64,000 bases of DNA from Basidiobolus meristosporus CBS 931.73. Its lineage: Eukaryota > Basidiobolomycota > Basidiobolomycetes > Basidiobolales > Basidiobolaceae. This document shows, in pieces, positions 35,370 through 48,832 of this stretch; position 1 is the first letter of the stretch, and each line of letters opens with the position of its first letter. Made by a program: the position numbers and the translations under genes. The notes under the pieces are model-generated. The model was not told the origin of the DNA. It did no database searches and worked only from the letters and a program-made list of their open reading frames with translations. The DNA lies in assembly GCA_002104905.1 (NCBI GenBank), contig MCFE01000262.1:1-64000 (forward strand), read 5' to 3'.

Positions 35370-37018
35370 TGTTACAAGTCTTGGTATAAGAGTTGTAGAG
35401 GAATAGGGAGTTTAGCTAGTATTGTATTCACTAAAACTTGAACTGATTTTTATTGAGGTTCCAGCAGCTCCTTATATACATTTTGCCAGATCAATTAATG
35501 ACTAATTGTATTTCCTAATGTAGGTTGTGGCTGATGACTCATATGATTGCATCATCATCCCCTAATAAAATTCTACTTAATATATCTATTTCTGTCTGAT
35601 AAGGATCTGCTGATTCATTTGCTGACTAATGCTACTGATTTGATAGATAACACTGATATATTGATAGGCTAAACATACAACTAATTGATTTGAATAAAAA
35701 CTGATCTAACTTAAACATTCAAGCGGCAGATCATAGCTGTCTCCCCTACTAAAGTTGGGAGGGTTCTCCTCAATCTCTTTTCTTATGATACCAATATCTT
35801 AATGGTAAGGTATTGTTGGCAAGTCTTGCAAACTTGAGTCTGTCTCTATGAACTAAATCTTCCCAGATATTCCCTTGTTTGTCCACTAGTTGGTAAGTTG
35901 CAAATGGACATTCTCTGATGATCTTAAAGGTCCTGTCCATTGTGATTCAAGCTTCTTCCAAGTATTGTTTCTCAGCAATACAAAGTTCACATCTGTTAAT
36001 GATTCTGGTGATGCAGTCTTATCAAATCACTGCTTCACTTTTCTGCATTTTGAGATACTTTGGTCTGTGTCTCTTGCCATCTTTGTTCCAGCTGCTGGTG
36101 TCTACTTGGCTGACTGAGTTTATCTTCTAAGGTGTCTGTAGGCTTTGGTTGTGTGAGATCTCCTGAAATCCTTGGTTCACATCCATTCACTAAGTAAAGT
36201 GGTGATTGCTGGGTGGTGTTGTGTACTCAACCTCTGCCTGCAAAGAGTGCTTGGTCTATATACTCATCCCATCTACTGACAGCTCCATATGCATACTTGG
36301 CCAGTATTTCCCCAAATAATACATTAAACTGTTCAGTGACTCCATTAGCTCTGGGGTGATATGCCAAGGTAGTCAAGTGTCTGAAGTGCTGCATATCCAG
36401 GTTAGCTTCCAATGTCTTTGCCATAAAGTTTGCTCCTCTATTGTATAGGATCTCAACAGGGCATTCAAACTTCATATTGCTCTCATGGTAGATAGAACTT
36501 GCAACTTCTTGCTTACTGACTACAGGTACTGCTTTAGCCACTGGCCACTTAGTGGCATGGTCAATTGCTACCAGCATCCAAGGATTGCATTTACTGGTAG
36601 TTGGCAGTCTTCCAATAAAGTCAATCCCCCATCTTTCAAATAGTCTTACAGGCTATAAGGGCAAGAGTTCAGCAATTCTTTGTGGTTGGCCTTGGTTGAT
36701 ATGCCAATTTGGGCATGCTTACACTAGTTTCTCAACCTTGTGCTTCATTCTGAGCCACCAAGCTCTGGCTTTCACAAAACTATAGGTTCCTTCAAATCCA
36801 AGATGTCCATATCCATTGTGTAGCTTATTATTAAATCCAGGCAAGCAACACAAGGACAATAGGCAATAGGGCTTCCATCAGCAATTCAGCAGTGTTCATC
36901 TGGTACCACAAATTTGCTGGCTTCATCCTGCATTATCTTCTTGATCTCTTTGTCCACTTCATTAGGAATGGCTTGGTACTCCAAGGTCTTTGGTAACAGG
37001 CTAGGCCAATCTGATTCA
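35370..37018 (-). pseudogene. gypsy-2 copy C, 3' LTR and integrase
   Basis: The LTR spans 35,370 to about 35,738. Then, reading leftward on the minus strand from 37,018, come the pre-integrase segment, a zinc region remnant near 36,700-36,830 and the integrase core (36,577-36,227: AIDHATKWPVAKAV, then LYNRGANF, where the second Asp of the family is Asn, then NGVTEQFN). The C-terminal module is decayed near 35,900. Copia-D separates this from the rest of the element at 41,696. Confidence 0.88.
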
Positions 37019-40000
37019 TGTTGTAAGAGTCTTGGAGATATTGGAAGTGATTGGGAGAACAAGTAGATAATGCGGCTTTCACTTAATGATTTATTGAATG
37101 TAAAAGTAGTATTTATACTTTTACCAGGTCTTGGCATTGCAAACACATTGAATAGGTTAATGAAGGTCCCAAGAACATGTGTGCAAGGTTTGGGGCTGTT
37201 TGGACAACTTTGTGAATTTTCATGTTCTGGGTACCTAGTATTTTGGTGAAAATATTCTAAGTAAATCCCAACAAGAAATTTGGTCAGTATTCTAGAGGAT
37301 TTAAAGGTGATGATCTAAGTGACTAAGTTAGGTGAATATTTAGGTGGAAATACAAGTTTTTACAACACTCCCACTCAGCCAAATGTTCATACTGACTAGT
37401 CCTAATTTTGCCCTAAGATATTCAAACTTGTCTCTAGCTAATGGTTTGGTAAATATGTCTGCAATCATTTCATCTGTAGGACAGTAAACTAAGCTAGCTA
37501 AGCTATTCTCTATAGCTTCACATATGAAATGATGTCTAATATCTATGTGCTTGGTTCTAGCATGAAAATTTGGATTTCTACCTAATTGTTTACATCCTTA
37601 ATTATCTTGAAATAAAGTAATAGGTGTTTTTTGACATAGGCCTAAATCTGTGAAAAGTTTTCTTAGCCGCATTGCTTCTTTTATAGCTTCACAGGCTGCC
37701 ATATACTCTGCCTCTGTGGTGGAAAGTGCTACAGTTGGTTCCTTTCCTGAATTCCATGAAATTGCTCCTTTACAGTAAAGAAAGGTGTATCCTGTGGTAA
37801 ATCTTCTGTCTTCCAAATTTTGTCCCCAATCAGCATCAGAGTATCCCACAATATCATGTTCTGAATCCTTATAAGTGTATCTGAAGCAGATATCAACAGT
37901 TCCTTTTAGGTATCAGAAATCTGCTTAACTGCTGCAATATGATCAGATCCATAGTTCTGATTTTGTTGGCTGACAACTCCCACTGAATATGAGATATCTG
38001 GACGTGTTCCAAGGATGATATACATCAGATTGTTGACTATAGATTGATAAGGAAACTCAGGGCTTTCAGATGGCATCAAGCTCTCTTGATTTGGTTGAGT
38101 TTTGACCATGTTAAGGTTTGTCTCCATTGGGGTAGCTGCTGGTTTACAGTCTTCCATTTGGTACTTCTTTAGTATATCTTGAATATACCTGAATTGACTT
38201 AGGGTGATAGTCCGGGTACTTCTGTCCATGGAGAACTTAATCCCTAAGTAGTAATTGAGTTCTCCTGAATTGCACATCTTGAACTCCTTAGATAGGCTGG
38301 ATTTAGTCTCTACCAATGTTTCTAGGTTATTGGTGGCTATAATAAGATCATCCACATATAGAGCTAATAGAACTGGATTTGCTCTATATGGCTCATAGTA
38401 TATACTCTAGTCAGCATTACTTCTTTTGAAACTCAAAGATTCCAAATAAGAATCTATCTTGCAATTCCAGGCTCTTGGTGATTGTTTGAGACCATATAGT
38501 GACTTTTTAAGCTTGCAGACCAAATGGGGGTTATCTTGGTCAACAAACCCATCAGGCTGGTCCATATACATGTCCTCATCAAGTTCTCCATTCAAAAATG
38601 CAGTTTTTACATCCATTTGATGGGTAAAAAACTTGTATTTTGCTGCAATAGCCAATATTAATCTGATGGAATTAAACCTAGCTACTGGTGCAATGGTCTC
38701 AGTGTAGTCAAGTCCTTTTGTTTGAGAGTATCCTTTGTCTACAAGTCTTGCTTTGTATCTTTCATCTGTACCATTGGCCTTGTATTATGTCTTGAAGACC
38801 CATCTGCATCCAATTGATTTTTGGTTGATTGGTAATTTGACTAAGTCCCAAGTTTGATTTTCCATCAGTGCCTGATATTCCTCAGTCATTGCAGATCTCC
38901 AAAACTTTGTCTGAGGGCTATTTAGGGCCTCTTTTACAGTCTGCGGTTCATCAATATGGACTGAATAGACATAGGCTAAGTTTGTACCCTCATTGATATA
39001 GTAATTTGGGCCACATCTTGTCTGCTTGGATCTCCGGGCATTTGATACTGGAATGATCACTTGTGGGATATTCCTGGGCACTGATCCTGGCTGAGACATG
39101 GTTGTACAGTCCTCTGGAGAGAAAAAATCTTCATTGTTTTGCTCTGATTCAATCCTGATAATTGGTGGACTTGTGATCAAATTTTTGTCATCAACCAATG
39201 TCATTTTTTGTGAAAATTTTGAATTTTCATCAAACAACACATCCCTGGACTTGATCAGCTTCTTTGCTTTGGTATTGTAGAGTCTGTATGCCTTACTCTC
39301 ATTGCAGTAGCCCAAAAATATGCATTTTAACTTTTTGGCTCAAATTTTGACTGATTTCTGGCCAGTTTTTTGGCAGATGCTGTACACTCAAATATTTTTA
39401 GATGTTCTGCACTTGGTCTGTAACTATACCATGCTTCAAATGGAGTAGAATCACAAAGTATTCTGTTATAACTCCTATTTTTAAGGTATACAACAGTGGC
39501 AACTGATTCCACCCCAAAATCATAGTATAATTGTGGATCATGGATCATTGATCTTGCCATATCAATTATTGATCTGTTAGCATGTTCTGCCACTCCATTT
39601 TGCTGTGGGGGTATGGTACGGTAGTCTCTTGCTTTATCCCATGAATTTTGCAGAAGTGGATGAAGAGTTTTGAGGTATATTCTCCACCATTGTCAGAGCG
39701 TATTTTCTTGATTTTTTCACCGGTTTCTCTCTCCACCATGGCTTTAAACTCCCTGAGCTTAGACAGAGCTTCTTCCTTTCTCTCCATGCAGTAGAACCAT
39801 GTGTATCTTGTATAATCATCAATAAAATTGATTAAATACTTCATCCCGCCTAAGGATAAATTTTGCATATGTCCACACAGATCTGAGTGAATTAGATCTT
39901 ATTTTTTCTTGGTTTTGATTAGCCAAGAGCTCTTGAACAGCTGTCTGGCTTGTTTCCCATATATGCAGGTTGCAAAGTGCTCCAAATTAGCTGGGGGATC

Positions 40001-41695
40001 AATTTTCACTCCAGAAATTAGCTGATCTTTGATCATTTTACACAAATAATCAATATTGATGTGTCCAAATCTCCTGTGCCAAAGCATTGGTGTTTCTTCA
40101 TTTAAGTTACTTATATTGGCTTCCAAATAGGATGGAATATAAGTCAACTTGTAAACACTCTGATCTCCAATGCCCAAAGCAATATGGGCACCATTTTGAT
40201 CAGTGATCCTGCATCCAGAATTGTCAAAACTGAAATTGGGTCCTTCTGCTGTGGCCTTGCTTACAGAGAGTAGGTGTTTGGCTATTTCTGGTACATAGAG
40301 TACATCTTTAAAGGTCAGTAAATGGCTTCCTTCACTGCTTCTAAGGTGTACTTAGATAGTTCCTTCTCCCACTGCATCAAGTGTCCTATTGTCACCCATG
40401 AAAACCTTCTTAATTGGAATTTCTTGATATTGGGTATAAAGTTCTTTTTGGTGTGTAAAGTATTGAGAAGCTCCAGAGTCAATATACCACATCTGAGAAT
40501 CCTTGTTTGTAGTCATATTTATTGCAGATATGAATAGTTCATCTTCAGTTGTTGCAGCATTTCCATATTCAGGCTTATCTTGCTGATAATCTTTTTTTGA
40601 GACACTGGTCTGAGGTGTGTCCTTTCCTTTTGCAGTAGTTGCAAAATAGATTGCTGTTGCGTTTGTAGAGTCTTGGGTACCTCCCTTGTAGGCTATCATT
40701 GCTTATTAAAGCATTTTCTTCTTCCTTCTTATTGGCGCTTGATTCTCTTAATTCTTCATCAGGAGCCTTCCATATATGTAATTTAAGGTTAAATATTCAG
40801 TTCTGGACTCTAGGGCTGATACAAGGCCCTGAAACTTGTCTGTCAGGCTATTCAGGATGGTAACTATCACATCCTCATCAGTAGTTTGTATGCCCACAGA
40901 TTCCATCTCATCTACCAGCAGGGTAATTCTGTTAATTAGATTTTTCATTTCTTTGCCTGGCAGCATCTTTGTAGTAAAGAATTTTTGTCTCAGATACATC
41001 TTTTTGGCAGCTGAACATCACTGGTAGGTGTCTTCTAATGCTTTCCAGGCATTCTTTGCCGTTTTTGCTCTTGAACATTGAATTAGCAATCTGTCCTTGA
41101 CATTAAGGCAAATGCAGCAAAGGCACTTTGTTCTTTCTTCTGGTACTTTAAGGCTTCCTCTCCCATATTTTTAGGAGGGCATTCTTCTCCCATGACAATA
41201 TCCCAAAGGCCTCTTTCTTGTAGCAGCATCTTTATCTTCACCTTCCACACTTGGTAGTTAGATCCATCCAACTTTTCAGCAGAGGGAAAAATTCCAGTAA
41301 TAGCAGTAGTAGACATTGCAGAGAGTGACAGCTTGGGGCTCATGACCTGTCATAGGAGTCTTGGAGATATTGGAAGTGATTGGGAGAACAAGTAGATAAT
41401 GTGTTTTTCACTTAATGATTTATTGAATGTAAAAGTAGTATTTATACTTTTACCTGGTCCTGGCATTACAAACACATAGAATAGGCTAAGGAAGGTCCCA
41501 AGAACATGTGTGCAAAGTTTGGGGCTGTTTGGACAACCTTGAGAATTTTCATGTTCTGGGTACCTAGTATTTTGGTGAAAATATTCTAAGTAAATCCCAA
41601 CAAGAAATTTGGTCAGTATTCTCTAGAATTTGAAGGTGATGATCTAAGTGACTAAGTTAGGTGAATATTTAGGTGGAAATACAAACTTTATAACA
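37019..41695 (-). mobile_element. Ty1/copia retrotransposon, copia-D (copia-2 family)
   Basis: A full-length minus-strand copia-2 element with LTRs of 349 bp (37,019-37,367) and 348 bp (41,348-41,695) and a perfect ATTCA duplication (37,014-37,018 and 41,696-41,700). It is inserted inside gypsy-2 copy C. The primer-binding site (plus GGGGCTCATGACC, 41,335-41,347) is an anticodon-arm type. Internal frames are broken many times. Confidence 0.95.
37368..41343 (-). pseudogene. copia-D gag-pol
   Basis: Minus-strand order: gag starts at the ATG at 41,343, which lies inside the primer-binding site (MSPKLSLSAM), with NYQVWKVKIKM near 41,250. The Gag knuckle region has decayed. Protease WYIDSGASQYF lies near 40,480. 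Integrase zinc region (MLWHRRFGHI) is near 40,080 and its core (IRSDNGGEY) near 39,690. RT lies at 39,000-37,910 with an intact YVDD near 38,345, and RNase H (YSDADWGQNL, STTEAEYMA) at 37,849-37,598. At least eight frame breaks are visible. It is the same family as copies B and C on the plus strand. Confidence 0.9.
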
Positions 41696-43284
41696 ATTCA
41701 TGCACCAAGTTGAGTTGTCCAACATGTCGTAATCTTGATAAGACATCAGCAACAGTGTTGCTTTTCCCAGGGCAGTAGACAATTTTAAAATCAAATTGCT
41801 CAATGTATTCACTCCATCTTGTCATTCTTCTAGAGAGTACCTTCTGAGTATATATATACTTGGGTGAGGCATGATCAGTCTTCACAGTGCATGTGACTCC
41901 TTCAATATAGTATCTCCATGTCTTCAAAGAGTGTATTATATCAAGCATCTCCTTCTCATGCACTGGATAGATTTGTTCTGCTGTGTTCAGTTTCTTGGAT
42001 TCAAAGGCAACTGGGTAGTCCTTTCCCTTGTGTTCTTGGCTCAAAACTCCACCAATTGCATAATCTGAAGCATCTGTGCACAGAGTAAACTCTTTTCTGA
42101 AGTCAGGTATTCTCAAGCTTGGCAGCTTAGCAAGTTCATTCTTGAGCATCTGGAAGGTAGTATTGCAAGCTATGTCCCACTTGTAGGTATTGTCTTTGTT
42201 GAGGGTATCAGTTAAAGGGGCTGCAACACTTGCAGAGAACTTGACAAATCTCCAATTATAGGAAACCATTCCAAGGAATGATCTGAGTTCTGATATGTTA
42301 TAGGGCTGCTTCAGATTCATGATGACTTCAGTCTTTTTGGGGTCTAATGTCACTCCTTTGCTAGTCACTATGTGTTCCTGATATTCAATGTGTTCCTTGA
42401 AGAATTCACACTTTGCTAGCTTGCCATATAGTTTGTTCTCTCTTAGCTTCTTCAAGACCTATTCAATGTGCACCTCAAGATCCTCCTCTGTCTTTGCTGT
42501 ATATTAATATGTCATATAGGTTGGTTATCACAAACTTGTCTAAGAACTCCTGGAAGACAGTCTGCATCAGGGTCATGAATGTTGCAGGGGCATTGGTGAG
42601 GCCAAAACCGGTGACTAAGTACTTGTAATGTCTATATTTGGTTCTGAATGCTGTCTTAGGGATGTCTTTTGGCTTTACCCTAGTCTGGTTGTATCCTGAC
42701 ATGAGGTCAATCTTGCTTAATATAGTGACTCCATTGAGCTGGTCCAAAAGTTCATTAATGCAAAGTATGGGGTACTTATTGTGCACAGTAACTGAGTTGA
42801 TAGCTCTGTAGTCAACGCACAACCTAAGTGTTCCATCCTTCTTCTTTGCAAAAAGTACCGGTTCTCCCAAAGGTGACTTGCTGGGTCTGATATATCCTTG
42901 CTCCAGTATCTGATCTCTTTTCTCTTCATCTCTTCCAATTTCAATGTACTCATCCTGTAAGGTGTTTTACGCACTGGAGGGCTATCACCTGTGACAATGG
43001 CATGATCTACATCTCTGACCAGTGGTATGCTTACAAGTTCATCTGGAAATATGTCTGAACATCCCTTCAAAAGAGCCTGGACCTTCTGGGTTACTGGAGA
43101 TGAGGAATCATCCTGTAATACTGCCATAAGGAGCAGCTGGGTGCTTTTCTAAGTGCTCTTCAGAAGTGTGTCTTGCTAAGTTCACTTGATTCACACGCAC
43201 TGAATTGACCAGGTTGAAATCCAGTCTGGCAGGTGATAGCTCATAAGTCTTGTTGTCCTTCTGGATCTGAGTAGCAATGGTTCT
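41696..43284 (-). pseudogene. gypsy-2 copy C, RT and RNase H
   Basis: The minus frames 42,870-42,475 ([22 protein letters not shown], and [12 protein letters not shown] where YLDD is expected, so the first catalytic Asp is lost) and 42,455-41,688 (RT thumb, RNase H DASDYAIGGVLSQ, SNTVADVLSRL) make up most of the RT-RNase H. The N-terminal pol piece is 43,127-42,717. The solo LTR at 43,285 interrupts it upstream of pol. Confidence 0.9.
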
Positions 43285-43981
43285 TGTTGTGCATCAACAT
43301 TTAAAACTTTGCAAATTTTACTCCATTTGAAAATCTAGTACCCTAACTGATTTTCCCTAACCCAAACATAACAAATCCCAGTTACAGTTTATTTGATCCC
43401 ACCTCAGAATCTATTTTTAGCTATCACACCTGATCTATTTTCAAATGGTCATCACGTTATCAACCTATCTGCTAAGCCTTCCCAGGTGATTAGTCATCTG
43501 AGATCTATCCAACCACTTTGCAGTTGCCAAGACATCAGTTGATTGATGATGTAATTTTCATTTATCTTATGCACCTATGAACACCCAAATTGATTTCAAT
43601 CAATCCAGTCCCTTGGCGCTTACTAATTCAACTTGATCAGAAAAGTATAAATAAAGTGTACTGAACCTTTTGGTTTAGTGTGTGTCTCAACAAAATTAAG
43701 ATTCTGTCTCAGCAAAAATAAGAATCCAACAATTCCATTTTAGTTTCTATCCAAGCCTAGTATATCTAGCACTCCAAAGAGCACCAAGCCTAGCCTGCCT
43801 AGCAAACAAATATCATTGCCTTTATAGCCAACCCAGCTATATCCAAGACCAATATTAGATCAGAATCTTTCTGCTAATATTTCCGCCACTCTCTGACAAT
43901 TCTAAGATTCTGCACTTAATTGTCCCTTTGGTTCAGTTAAACCATTCAAGAGTTTTATTACACTTTCTCTTGGATACAACA
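43285..43981. repeat. Solo LTR, family R4, copy 2 (697 bp)
   Basis: It has ends TGTTGTGCATC...GATACAACA and a perfect target duplication GTTCT (43,280-43,284 and 43,982-43,986). It is the reverse complement of the family unit at 13,506-14,204. Its insertion splits the protease region of gypsy-2 copy C. Confidence 0.93.
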
Positions 43982-45315
43982 GTTCTCCAGTTGGTTGAAG
44001 GATTACTACAAAATAGCCAGGCTTTTCCAAGTACCAGGTTAAACTTGCAGTTCCCAAATATATAGGCCTGTAGGTCTTCTTCATAGTCACTGATCTTCAT
44101 CCTTATTGGCTGAGTTATACAGTTGATTATATGAGAGTTCCCATCAGCTGTTGAGACTGAAGTTGATTTTGTGGATTCCATGTTAGTTCCAGCTTTCAAA
44201 GCAAATTACTCCAACATATACTCATGCAATGCTCCTAAGTCAATCATGATCATGGCAGGTACTCCATTGATTACTCCATTCAAGTATAATAGCTTTCCTG
44301 AGTTTGAGGTCATCTGGGATAGGTACTCTTCTGTCATATGGAAGGTGAGTCCTGAGTCTTCTTCAAGTTCATCCTCCATGTTACTGTGCTCAATGGCTTC
44401 AATATGATTGAAGGTTCTTGATGGCTGGTGTCCATTTCTTCTCTGAGGGCAGTACTTTGCAATGTGTTCCTGCTGGTAGCAACTGAAGCAAAGTCCTTTC
44501 CTCTTATATTCTTCTGAGATAGGATTCTTCTGTATAGCATCTATTTCCATTGACACTGCTTCTTATTGTCTTCTTTCATAATAATTGTAGCCTCTCTGAT
44601 TAGTCATTGTGGGCTTCCCAACTCCAAACATAGCTGAGTCATAGTCAATGGCAAGCTTGATAGCTTCTGCAATAATCTTGGGTCTTGGATAACTCACTTT
44701 GTTGCAAGCTCTTTCTTTCCACCCATTAGTAAAGTATTCCACTTGATCCAGGGGGTCCATTCTTTCATTTTGTCCAAGTAGACATCTGTACTCATAAATG
44801 TACTCTTGAATCATTTTTTTCTGTCTGAGCATCTTCAACTTTCTTCACAATAGTGTCTGCTGGTGTGGAGGTTCAAAGGCATCCTGAGTTTTTGACACAA
44901 ACTCATCCCAGGAAGAAATTGTACAGCATCCCATCATGGTGGCCAACCTGATCTTGTTGTGGTACCATTGTAAAACTGCATCTGCCAGGTAAGAGGCTAC
45001 ATGATGTAACTTGCTTTCTGGAGCAATTCCCTTAGCCTTGAAAGCTTCTTCAATATGGATGAGCCAGGTTCCCAGGTTTTCATTGACTCTGCCATGGTAC
45101 TGGTTGACCTTCACACTAAAGTTGCTCTTGACAGGGTTTTGCTGGCTTTGGGCCATGGTAGTCATTCCTTGTTGCTGCTGGCTAAGGAGCTGGAGTAACT
45201 GTTGCTGTTGGGCCAGTATTTGCTGGATAGCATTTGTACATTCTTGATTCTTGGACATCTTGAGGAAGGCTTCTTCTTTGTTAGGAGGGAGATTTCTGGT
45301 TGTTGCTGCTACCAT
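43982..45315 (-). pseudogene. gypsy-2 copy C, gag and protease
   Basis: Gag begins at the ATG at 45,315, formed by the first base after the LTR plus the TG of the primer-binding site (MVAATTRNLPPNKEE). A Gln-rich segment and capsid (NENLGTWLIHIEE) follow to 44,845, then a shifted frame 44,838-44,563. The knuckle is CFSCYQQEHIAKYC near 44,490, here with its His. The protease motif reads MIDLGALHEYM near 44,240, with Asp-Leu-Gly instead of Asp-Ser-Gly. Confidence 0.88.
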
Positions 45316-45579
45316 TGTTACAAGTTCTGGTATAAGAGTTGTAGAGGATTAGTGAGTATAGCTAGTATTGTATTCACTGAAACTTGAACTGATTTTTATA
45401 GAGGTTCCAGCAGTACCTTATATGCATTGTTGCCAGATCAATTGCAGAGTAGTTGTATTTCCTAATGTACAACATGACTGATGACTCATTTGAAGGCATC
45501 ATCATCACCCAATAAGATCCTACTTGATATATCTATTGCTGTCTGATAAGGATCTGCTGATTCATCTGCTGACTAATGC
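45316..45579 (-). repeat. gypsy-2 copy C 5' LTR, truncated
   Basis: This is about 264 of 368 bp; the outer part is lost where unrelated repeat sequence begins (AAATTGGCAGGG). Confidence 0.85.
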
Positions 45580-45789
45580 AAATTGGCAGGGAACCAATCA
45601 AAAGGCACATATATATTGATGTGATGAAAATTTTGACCAAGTTTTTTGTGAAATCTGGGGTGCAATTACTTTGAATGGTCTCTGCATGGTGTCCTGACAG
45701 GATCAGTACCTTTTATTCAAAGGACTTTAAATCTGTAATTGCCTTTTGATGGAATCATCACAATAGTTACTGATAAAGATACAGATTCT
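45580..45789. repeat. Inverted copy of a 34.3-kb repeat segment
   Basis: It matches 34,250-34,430 on the opposite strand. No gene is recognised. Confidence 0.5.
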
Positions 45790-47318
45790 GATCTCTGATA
45801 CCCAAAGCAATATGAGTGCCACTTTGATCAGTGATCATGCATCCAGAATTGACAAAGCTGAAACTGAGTCCTTCTGCTGTTGCCTTGCTTACACATAGTG
45901 GGCTCTTTGCTATTTCTGGTACATAGAGTACTTCTTTAAAGGTCTGTGGATGACTTCCTTCACTCCTTTAAATGCTTACTTGGGTAGTTCCTTCTCCCAC
46001 TGAGTCAAGAGTTCTATTGTCACCCATGAAAACCCCCTTGATTGGAATTTTCTAGTATTGGGTAAAAAGTTCTTTTTGTTGCCTAAAGTAATGAGATGCT
46101 CCAGAGCCAATGTACCATGACCAAGAATCCTTGCTTGTGGTCATATTTAGTGCAGATATGAATATTCTATCTTCAGTTGTTGCAGTATTTCCATATTCAG
46201 GCTTCTTTTGCTGGTTATCTCTCTTTTTGAGACACTGGTCTGAGGTGTGTCCTTTCCTTTTGCAGTATTTGTAAGACAGGTGGCTGTTGCCTTTGCAAGG
46301 TCTTGGGTACCTTCATTGTTGGCTATCATTACTATAAAAGCATGTTCTTCTTCCTTCTTATTGGTGCTTAATTTTCTTCATCCAGTGGCCTTCCATATGC
46401 ATGATCAAAGTCATATCTTCAATTCTGGACTCTAGGGCTGATACAAGTCCCTGAAACATGTCTGTCAGGCTATTTTGGATGCTTACCATCAGATCCTCCT
46501 CAGTAGTTGGTATGCCCACAGATTCCATATCATCCACCAGCAGGGTAATTCTGTTAATTAGATTTTCATTTCTTCTCCTGGAAACATCTTCAAAGTAAAG
46601 AATTTTTGTCTAAGATACATTTTCTTAGCAGCTGAGCATGACCGGTAGGTGTTTTCTAATGCCTTCCAGGTATTCCTTGCTGTATTTGCTCTTGAGCACT
46701 GAATTAACAATTTGCCCTTGACATTAAGGCAAATGCAGTTGAAGGCACTTTACTCTTTTTTCTGGTACTTTAAGGCTTCCTCTCCTATGTTTTTAGGAGG
46801 GCATTCTTCTCCCATGACAATATCCCAAAGGCCTCTTTTTTATAGCAGCTTCCTCATCTTCACCTTCCACACTTGGTAGTTAGATCCATCCTTCTTTTCA
46901 ACAGAGGTGAAAATTCTAGTAATTGCAGCAGTAGACATTGCAGAGAGTGATACCTTGGGACTCATAACCTGTTATAAGAGTCTTGGAGATATTGGAAGTA
47001 ATTTGGTAGGACAAGTAGTGTATTTGGTTTTCATTTAATGATTTATTGAATGTAAAAGTAGTATTTATACTTTTACATTCTCTTGGCATAACAGACCCAT
47101 AGAATAGGTTAAGGAAGGTCCAAGAGCATGTATGCAAAGTGTGGGGCTGTTTGGACAAATTTGAGAATTTTCATGTTCTTGGTACCTGGTATTTGGTGAA
47201 AATATTCTAAGTATATCCAAACAAGAAATTTGGTCAGTATTCCCTAGAACCTGAAGGGAATGATCTATGTGACTAAGTCAAGTGAGTAATCAGGTGGAAT
47301 TCCAAATTTTTACAACTA
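45790..47318 (-). mobile_element. copia-2 copy E, 5' LTR plus gag-protease remnant
   Basis: The LTR is 46,970-47,318 with an adjoining primer-binding site (GGGACTCATAACC on the plus strand at 46,957-46,969). Leftward on the minus strand there are badly decayed gag (MSTAAITRI-like start) and protease remnants. Everything from integrase onward is missing. Confidence 0.85.
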
Positions 47319-48401
47319 ACTCAAACAAGTCAAGAGAGGTTAGTTCCATCTGAAAGCCCTGACTCTCCTTATCAATATATGATTGACTGTCTGATGTATA
47401 TCATGCTTGGAACATGTCCAGATATCTCATATTCAATGGGAGATGTTAGCCAGCATAATCAGAACTTTGGATCTAATCATATTGAAGCAGTTAAGCGGAC
47501 TTTTAGATATCTGAAAGGAACTGCTGATATCTGCTTAAGATACACTTATAAGGATTCAGAGCAGGATCTTGTGGGATACTCTAATACTGATTGGGGATGA
47601 AATTTGGAAGACAGAAGATCCATTGCACAATACACCTTTCTTTACTGTAAAGGAGCAATTTCATGGAACTCAAGAAAGCAACCAACCATAGCACTTTCTA
47701 CCACAGAGGCAGAGCATATTGTAGCCTGTGAAGCTACAAAAGAAGCTATGTGGTTAAGAAAGCTTTTTACAGACTTAGGCTAATATCAAAAAATGCCTAT
47801 TACTTTATTTCAAGATAATCAAGGATGTATAGAAATAGATAGAAATCCAACTTTTCATGCTAGAACTAAGCATACATATATTAGACATCACATCATATGT
47901 GAGGCTATAGATAAGAACTTGGTTAGCTTAGCTTACTGTCCAACAGATGAAATGATTGCAGTCATATTTACCAAACCATTAGCTAGAGACAGGTTTGAAT
48001 TTCTCAGGTCAAAATTAGGACTAGTCAATATGAGCATTTAGTTGAGTGGGAGTGTTGCAAAAAATTTGTAATTCCACCTAAATATTCACCTAACTTAGTC
48101 ACTTGGATCATTACCTTTGAATCATAGGGAAAGCCAACCAAATTCCTTGTTGGGATTTACTTGGAATATTTCCACCAAAATATCAGATACCCAAAACATG
48201 AAAATTAGAAAAGTTATCCAGGCTACCCCAAGCTTTGCACACATGCACTTGGGACCTTCTGTAACCTATTTTATGTGCTTATTATGCCAAGGTCATGTAA
48301 AAGTGTAAATACTACTTTACATTCAATAAATCATTAAGTGAAAACCACATAATCTACTTGTCCTCCCAATCATATCCAATATCTCCAGGACTCTTATAAC
48401 A
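47319..48401 (+). mobile_element. copia-2 copy F, RNase H and 3' LTR
   Basis: The plus frame 47,379-48,041 carries the RT end and RNase H (MLGTCPDISYSMG, VGYSNTDWG, where the family has SDADWG), the ISWNSRKQPT block and the ending FLRSKLGLVNMSI. It has a stop after DWG and a TAA at 47,781. Purine tract GAGTGGGAG precedes an LTR at 48,053-48,401 (349 bp, TGTTG...ATAACA). Confidence 0.88.
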
Positions 48402-48832
48402 AACACAGGGCTGATAGTACAATCAAAAGATGCAATGTAAGACTTGTGGCCAAAGGATACTCTCAAATAAAAGGACTTGACTACACTGAGACCTTTGCAC
48501 TTGTAGCCAAGTTTAATTCCATCATATTGATATGGCTATTGCAGCCAAATATAAGTATTTTATTCATTAAATAGATGTAAAAATTACATTTTCAAATGGA
48601 GAGCTTGATGAGGATATGTATATGGACCAGCCTGATGCAAGCTTAAAAGGCCTTTATATGGACTCAAACAACCACAAAGAGCCTGGAATTGAAAAATAGA
48701 TTCTTATTTGGAATCCGTGAGTTTCAAATGGAGTAATGCCAACTATAGTTTATAATAAAAGCTAGATAGTGCAAATCCAGTTCTATTAGCTCTACATGTG
48801 GATAATCTTATTATAACTACCAATAACCAAGA
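48402..48832 (+). pseudogene. copia-2 copy G, RT fragment
   Basis: An RT piece from RLVAKGYSQ-like sequence through the 'NGELDEDMY' block to ALHVDNLII near 48,790 (YVDD decayed to HVDN). It is bounded on both sides by LTRs of other copies, showing recombination or nested insertion. Confidence 0.8.
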
